From an uncultured Prevotellaceae bacterium (GTDB lineage Bacteria > Bacteroidota > Bacteroidia > Bacteroidales > Bacteroidaceae), in NCBI GenBank assembly GCA_958404085.1, contig CATXZX010000039.1, forward strand, positions 1-9,165: a stretch of DNA of 9,165 nt. The letters run 5' to 3'. Below the pieces are notes generated by a model, which was not told the origin of the DNA, did no database searches, and worked only from the letters and a program-made list of their open reading frames with translations. Position numbers and translations under genes: made by a program. Numbering within the stretch: the first letter of the stretch is position 1; every line of letters begins with the position of its first letter. Below, one piece after another: positions 5,307-9,165 of the stretch.

Positions 5307-6830
5307 ATGAGCTTAACTTCATTCATTCGTCCCGTCTTTGCAAAACGCCAGCACAAACTGGAACAACACTGGACACGGGCCAAAGAACTGCAATGCGCTG
5401 TCCTTGAGAAATTAATATGCCGTGCTGCCGATACGGAATGGGGGCACATGTACCAATACGACCGTATCCGGTCTTATGATGAGTTTACGCACGTTCCCAT
5501 CAATACGTACGAAGAACTGAAAGGCTACATCGACCGCATGCGCCACGGAGAACGCGACATCCTGTGGCCGGGAACAGTACGCTGGTACGCAAAATCGTCG
5601 GGAACCACGAATGACAAAAGTAAATTTATCCCCGTCAGCCGCGAAGGACTACAGGATATTCACTACGCGGGAGGTACCGACGCTGTAGCCTTCTACCTGA
5701 AAAATTATCCCAAAAGCCGGCTTTTCGACGGCCGGGCCCTGATTTTAGGAGGCAGCCACGCACCGAACTACAATACGGCCGGCAGTTTGGTCGGAGACTT
5801 GAGTGCCATTCTGATAGAAAACATTAATCCGCTGGTCAACATCGTGCGCGTACCTAAAAAGAAGACGGCCTTGCTGGCCGACTTCGAGGAAAAACGCGAC
5901 CGCATAGCCCGCGAAGCCATCAACAAGCACGTGACGAACCTCAGCGGCGTTCCGTCGTGGATGCTTTCGGTCATCAATCGCGTCCTGGAGCTTTCGGGAA
6001 AACAATATCTGGACGAAGTATGGCCCGACCTCGAAGTATTTTTCCACGGCGGAGTAGCTTTTACGCCCTATCGCGAACAATACAAGCAACTTATCCGCAA
6101 TCCGGAAATGCACTACATGGAGACGTACAACGCGAGCGAAGGTTTTTTCGGTTTGCAGGACGACCCGACAGACCCGGCCATGTTGCTGATGCTGGACTAC
6201 GGCGTGTTCTACGAATTTATTCCCTTGGAGGAGGTAGGCAAGCCCAACCCGACCATCGTACCCCTGTGGGGCGTGGAAAAAGGACAGAACTATGCCATCG
6301 TCATCAGCACCTCGTGCGGATTATGGCGCTACCAAATCGGCGATACCGTACGGTTCACATCGACAAATCCCTATAAGTTCGTCATCAGCGGACGCACCAA
6401 AAGTTTTATCAATGCCTTCGGCGAGGAACTCATTGTAGACAACGCCGAAAAAGGATTGGCCGCAGCCTGTCAGGCCACAGGGGCACAAGTTCTCGACTAC
6501 ACGGCAGCTCCCATCTTTATGGACCAAAACGGAAAATGCAGCCACCAATGGCTTATCGAGTTTGCAAAGAAACCGGATTCAACGGAACATTTTGCGCAGG
6601 TTCTCGACACGACGTTGCAACAAGTGAACTCCGATTACGAAGCCAAACGGTACAAAAACATCACGCTCCAGCCTCCAGTGCTGGTTACGGCGCGTCCGGG
6701 GCTGTTCAACGACTGGCTGAAGAAGAAAGGGAAGCTCGGCGGACAGCACAAAGTGCCCCGCCTGAACAACTCGCGCGACATCATGGAGGACATTCTCACG
6801 CTCAACCATCCACACAACGACATGCCATGA
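5307..6830 (+). CDS. GH3 auxin-responsive promoter family protein (predicted acyl-acid amido synthetase)
   Basis: GH3 proteins belong to the adenylate-forming superfamily. Plant members activate a carboxylic acid with ATP and join it to an amino acid; the function of bacterial members is not settled. I chose ATG 5307 (MSLTSFIRPVFAKRQ) over TTG 5295, which lies almost at the expected transcription start; this gives 507 residues, a usual size. Three nucleotide-binding motifs are intact: SSGTT (97-101), YNASEGFFG (274-282) and RYQIGD (341-346). The C-terminal lid has SGRTKSFINAFGEE and a lysine/glycine-rich GKLGGQHKVPR segment. There is no signal peptide or membrane segment, so the enzyme is cytoplasmic. 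Its stop overlaps the next gene's start (ATGA, 6827-6830), implying coupled translation with an exported lipoprotein. The acid and amine substrates are unknown; a fatty acyl group is possible given the neighbouring acpP-fabF. Confidence 0.87.
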   Translation: MSLTSFIRPVFAKRQHKLEQHWTRAKELQCAVLEKLICRAADTEWGHMYQYDRIRSYDEFTHVPINTYEELKGYIDRMRHGERDILWPGTVRWYAKSSGTTNDKSKFIPVSREGLQDIHYAGGTDAVAFYLKNYPKSRLFDGRALILGGSHAPNYNTAGSLVGDLSAILIENINPLVNIVRVPKKKTALLADFEEKRDRIAREAINKHVTNLSGVPSWMLSVINRVLELSGKQYLDEVWPDLEVFFHGGVAFTPYREQYKQLIRNPEMHYMETYNASEGFFGLQDDPTDPAMLLMLDYGVFYEFIPLEEVGKPNPTIVPLWGVEKGQNYAIVISTSCGLWRYQIGDTVRFTSTNPYKFVISGRTKSFINAFGEELIVDNAEKGLAAACQATGAQVLDYTAAPIFMDQNGKCSHQWLIEFAKKPDSTEHFAQVLDTTLQQVNSDYEAKRYKNITLQPPVLVTARPGLFNDWLKKKGKLGGQHKVPRLNNSRDIMEDILTLNHPHNDMP

Positions 6831-8791
6831 GAAAAGACGCCCTCCGCCGTTTCAAGAAATGCCTTCCAAAAGCAAAGGACTGGTACCTGCTCCTGACAAG
6901 CGCCGTGCTGTCGGCCGTCTGGTCGTGCGCCAGTCCCGGCTCACCCAGCGGCGGACTTTACGACGAGACGCCTCCGCACGTTGTCAGCACTTCGCCAAAA
7001 GCCTACTCGCACAACCAACAAGGAAAGAAGATTTCCATTTTCTTCGACGAGTACATCAAGTTGAACAATGCGTCCGAAAAAATCATCGTATCTCCGCCCC
7101 AGCTCCAAATGCCCGAGATAAAAGCGCTCGGACGACGCATCAGCATCGAACTGAAAGACTCGCTGATTCCGGAAACTACCTATACAATCGATTTCGGCGA
7201 TGCCATCGAGGACAACAACGAGGGCAATCCGATGGGAGACTACGCTTATGTTTTCTCGACAGGCGAACGGATTGACACCTTCGAGGTCTCCGGAAACATA
7301 CTCGAGGCCTCCAATCTGGAACCCATCAAAGGTATTTTGGTCGGCCTGCACAGCGACACGGCACGGACAGCCATCCACGACAAACCCTTCGACCGCGTAG
7401 CACGCACAAACGGTAGCGGTCGTTTCTCCATCAAAGGCGTCGCGCCCGGGAAATACCGCATCTATGCCCTCAACGACGTAGACGGTGACTTCCGCTTCGG
7501 ACAGAAAAGCGAAAAGATGGCCTACTCGGAGGAATTCATCGTACCCTCCAGCCAACCGGCCACACGTCCGGACACTCTTTGGGCCGACAGTATCCACATA
7601 GATACCATCCGGACCGTCGCCTATACGCGCTATCTGCCGGACAACGTCGTACTTCGTGCTTTTACCGAGGTACTGACGGACCGCCACCTGCTGAAGAGCG
7701 AACGACCCGCACACACTCATTTCAAACTATTCTTCACTGCGGCGGCCAAAGAAAAGCCCACCGTCGAAATTATAGGACACCCGGAAATAAAAGAACCGTT
7801 TCTCGTCGACGCCAACGCCGGAAACGATACAATCACTTACTGGATTTGCGACACGAGCCTCGTCAAAAACGACACCGTAAGCATACGCCTGAGCTACTAC
7901 GAGACGAACGATTCCACCGGAGAAAGCCAGTTGTCAACCGACACGCTCGAACTGGCTACACGTACCTCGTACGAGAAAATCCAGAAACAGAGGGCCGAAG
8001 AATTGGAAAAATGGGAAAAGAACAAAGAAAAAGCCCTCAAACGCAAACAAGGGTTCTACCAAAAACGACCGGGAGAGACCTTGAAGACAACGCTTTCGGT
8101 GCGCGGCGACATGACGCCGGTCGAAAACATACATTTCCTGTTCGACCAACCCCTGAAAGCCACCGACACGACACGCATACACTTGTATTTAGCCGTCGAT
8201 ACAACCTGGGTGGAACAGCCCTACCTCTTCCAGAAAGACGAAAGCGAACTTTTACGCTACACGCTTTACGGAGAGTGGAGACCCCAACAGAAATACCGTC
8301 TCGTGGCAGACTCGGCCGCATTTACCAGCCTGTACGGACTGAGCAATACCAAGCTCGAACAATCCTTTTCGATACCTGCTGAAGAAACCTATGCTTCGCT
8401 TTTTGTCAACGTAAAGGATTTGCCCGACTCCGTAGCAGTCGTGCAACTTCTCAACTCCTCAGATAAAGTGATACGCCAAGAACGTTCTGTCAACGGACAC
8501 GCCGATTTTTTCTTCCTGCGGCCCGGAACCTATTACATGCGGCTTTTTGTAGACAACAACCGCAACGGCGTCTGGGACACCGGCGAATACGATCAGAACA
8601 TACAGCCCGAAGAAGTCTACTATTACCCGGAAGCGCTCGAATTGCGGGCCCGTTGGGACATCGAACAGGACTGGTATGTACACAAACTGCCCCTGATACG
8701 CCAAAAGCCCGAAGCCATCACCAAACAAAAACCCGACCAAAAGAAAAAGATTCAGAACCGAAACGCCGAATTACTGCGAAACAAACGATAA
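6827..8791 (+). CDS. Lipoprotein with bacterial Ig-like (Big_5-type) domains
   Basis: The start is ATG 6827 in the overlap with the GH3 gene. The frame stays open back to 6536, but those 97 codons lie inside GH3 and lack family character. The 654-residue product begins with a basic n-region (1-18), a hydrophobic stretch YLLLTSAVLSAVWS (20-33) and Cys34, a plausible lipobox. After CASPGSPSGG comes a Big_5-like domain (about 44-147: DETPPHVVSTSP, YTIDFGDAIEDNNEGN, YVFSTGE). A beta-sandwich of carboxypeptidase-regulatory/Cna-B type follows (about 152-250; GRFSIKGVAPGKYRIYALND), then a charged helical segment (about 382-411) and a second Ig-like region (about 425-530). The C-terminal part has the calcium-loop-like DNNRNGVWDTGE (576-587) and ends in a Lys/Gln-rich tail. 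It acts in the envelope, anchored by lipid. Acidic residues that mark surface export in this phylum are absent just after the Cys, so a periplasm-facing location is my inference. Its exact role is unknown. Confidence 0.82.
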   Translation: MRKDALRRFKKCLPKAKDWYLLLTSAVLSAVWSCASPGSPSGGLYDETPPHVVSTSPKAYSHNQQGKKISIFFDEYIKLNNASEKIIVSPPQLQMPEIKALGRRISIELKDSLIPETTYTIDFGDAIEDNNEGNPMGDYAYVFSTGERIDTFEVSGNILEASNLEPIKGILVGLHSDTARTAIHDKPFDRVARTNGSGRFSIKGVAPGKYRIYALNDVDGDFRFGQKSEKMAYSEEFIVPSSQPATRPDTLWADSIHIDTIRTVAYTRYLPDNVVLRAFTEVLTDRHLLKSERPAHTHFKLFFTAAAKEKPTVEIIGHPEIKEPFLVDANAGNDTITYWICDTSLVKNDTVSIRLSYYETNDSTGESQLSTDTLELATRTSYEKIQKQRAEELEKWEKNKEKALKRKQGFYQKRPGETLKTTLSVRGDMTPVENIHFLFDQPLKATDTTRIHLYLAVDTTWVEQPYLFQKDESELLRYTLYGEWRPQQKYRLVADSAAFTSLYGLSNTKLEQSFSIPAEETYASLFVNVKDLPDSVAVVQLLNSSDKVIRQERSVNGHADFFFLRPGTYYMRLFVDNNRNGVWDTGEYDQNIQPEEVYYYPEALELRARWDIEQDWYVHKLPLIRQKPEAITKQKPDQKKKIQNRNAELLRNKR

Positions 8792-8803
8792 AAACCGGAC
8801 AAA

Positions 8804-9165
8804 ATGAAAAAACTGCTCTTTCTCAACTTCTTTATTTTGTTCTCAATAGCCGCACACGCCCAGTGCAGTTCGCCCAACACCGCCTTCAAAAGCGGTGAGA
8901 CGCTGATTTACGACCTCTACTTCAATTGGAAATTTATCTGGGTCAAAGTCGGTACGGCCAGCATGAACATCACACAAACCGTCTACGAAGGTAAACCCTC
9001 CTACCGCACGCGCCTCATCACACGGGGTTCCGAGAAAGCGGACAACTTCTTCGTGCTGCGCGACACCCTGGTCTCTTATGTCGGAACAGACCTTGTCCCC
9101 TACTACTTCCGCAAAGGAGCGGAAGAGGGCAAAGCCTACCGGCTGGACGAAACATGGTTCAGTTA
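8804..9165 (+). CDS. Exported DUF3108-like protein (3' partial)
   Basis: The gene starts 12 bp after the lipoprotein gene and is cut off by the window end after 120 codons. The first 19 residues (MKKLLFLNFFILFSIAAHA) form a signal peptide with a type I cleavage site AHA|Q. A Cys follows at position 21, but the preceding Gln makes a lipobox unlikely. The mature start FKSGETLIYDLYFNWKF and the following VKVGTASMNI resemble the DUF3108 family, periplasmic beta-rich proteins of unknown function, where a GExLxYxxxxxxxxxGxA pattern is usual. I rely on memory of this pattern and on the context. It probably works in the periplasm with the lipoprotein, as one transcription unit with the GH3 gene. Confidence 0.75.
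   Translation, partial: MKKLLFLNFFILFSIAAHAQCSSPNTAFKSGETLIYDLYFNWKFIWVKVGTASMNITQTVYEGKPSYRTRLITRGSEKADNFFVLRDTLVSYVGTDLVPYYFRKGAEEGKAYRLDETWFS

Noticed and set aside
6536..6826. 97-codon N-terminal extension of the lipoprotein frame
   Set aside because: It lies wholly inside the conserved end of the GH3 gene, and a proper lipoprotein signal peptide begins at ATG 6827.
1..9165. CRISPR array, tRNA, rRNA or insertion-sequence ends
   Set aside because: None was visible on reading both strands; the only tandem repeat noticed is the two-unit 21-bp repeat at 2428-2469.

Overview
This window looks like chromosomal DNA of a Bacteroidales-type (phylum Bacteroidota) bacterium. The evidence is the gene content and order acpP-fabF-rnc, the recurring TAnnTTTG promoter element ahead of several genes, and start codons preceded by A/T-rich leaders rather than Shine-Dalgarno sequences. 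A GH3-family protein, a Big_5-type lipoprotein and a DUF3108-like protein also fit this phylum. I cannot assign a genus. All genes lie on the + strand.

Layout: (1) 1-1700 holds the end of a FecE/BtuD-type importer ATPase, overlapped by 4 bp by xerD, the chromosome-dimer recombinase. (2) 1701-2661 holds one GNAT acetyltransferase of the phosphinothricin-acetyltransferase-like group. It is flanked by two ~195-bp non-coding stretches that carry candidate promoters, a short tandem repeat and inverted repeats. (3) 2662-5230 is the acyl carrier protein / ketoacyl-ACP synthase II / RNase III block, read from a recognisable promoter with a palindrome inside its spacer. The RNase III has a ~100-residue charged tail and an Asn at a usual catalytic Asp position. 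(4) 5307-9165 is a second block, probably an operon with its own promoter: a GH3-type acyl-adenylate/amide-forming enzyme, a 654-residue lipoprotein with Ig-like domains (4-bp overlap), and an exported DUF3108-like protein (12-bp gap) that runs off the end.

How the parts fit: region 3 supplies the fatty-acid elongation carrier and condensing enzyme plus a double-strand RNA processing enzyme. Region 4 pairs a cytoplasmic acid-activating enzyme with two envelope proteins of unknown role, and is the least understood part of the window. Its position beside fatty-acid genes permits, but does not prove, a role in making or handling an acyl-amino-acid or envelope lipid. I see no CRISPR array, tRNA, rRNA, insertion sequence or phage gene.
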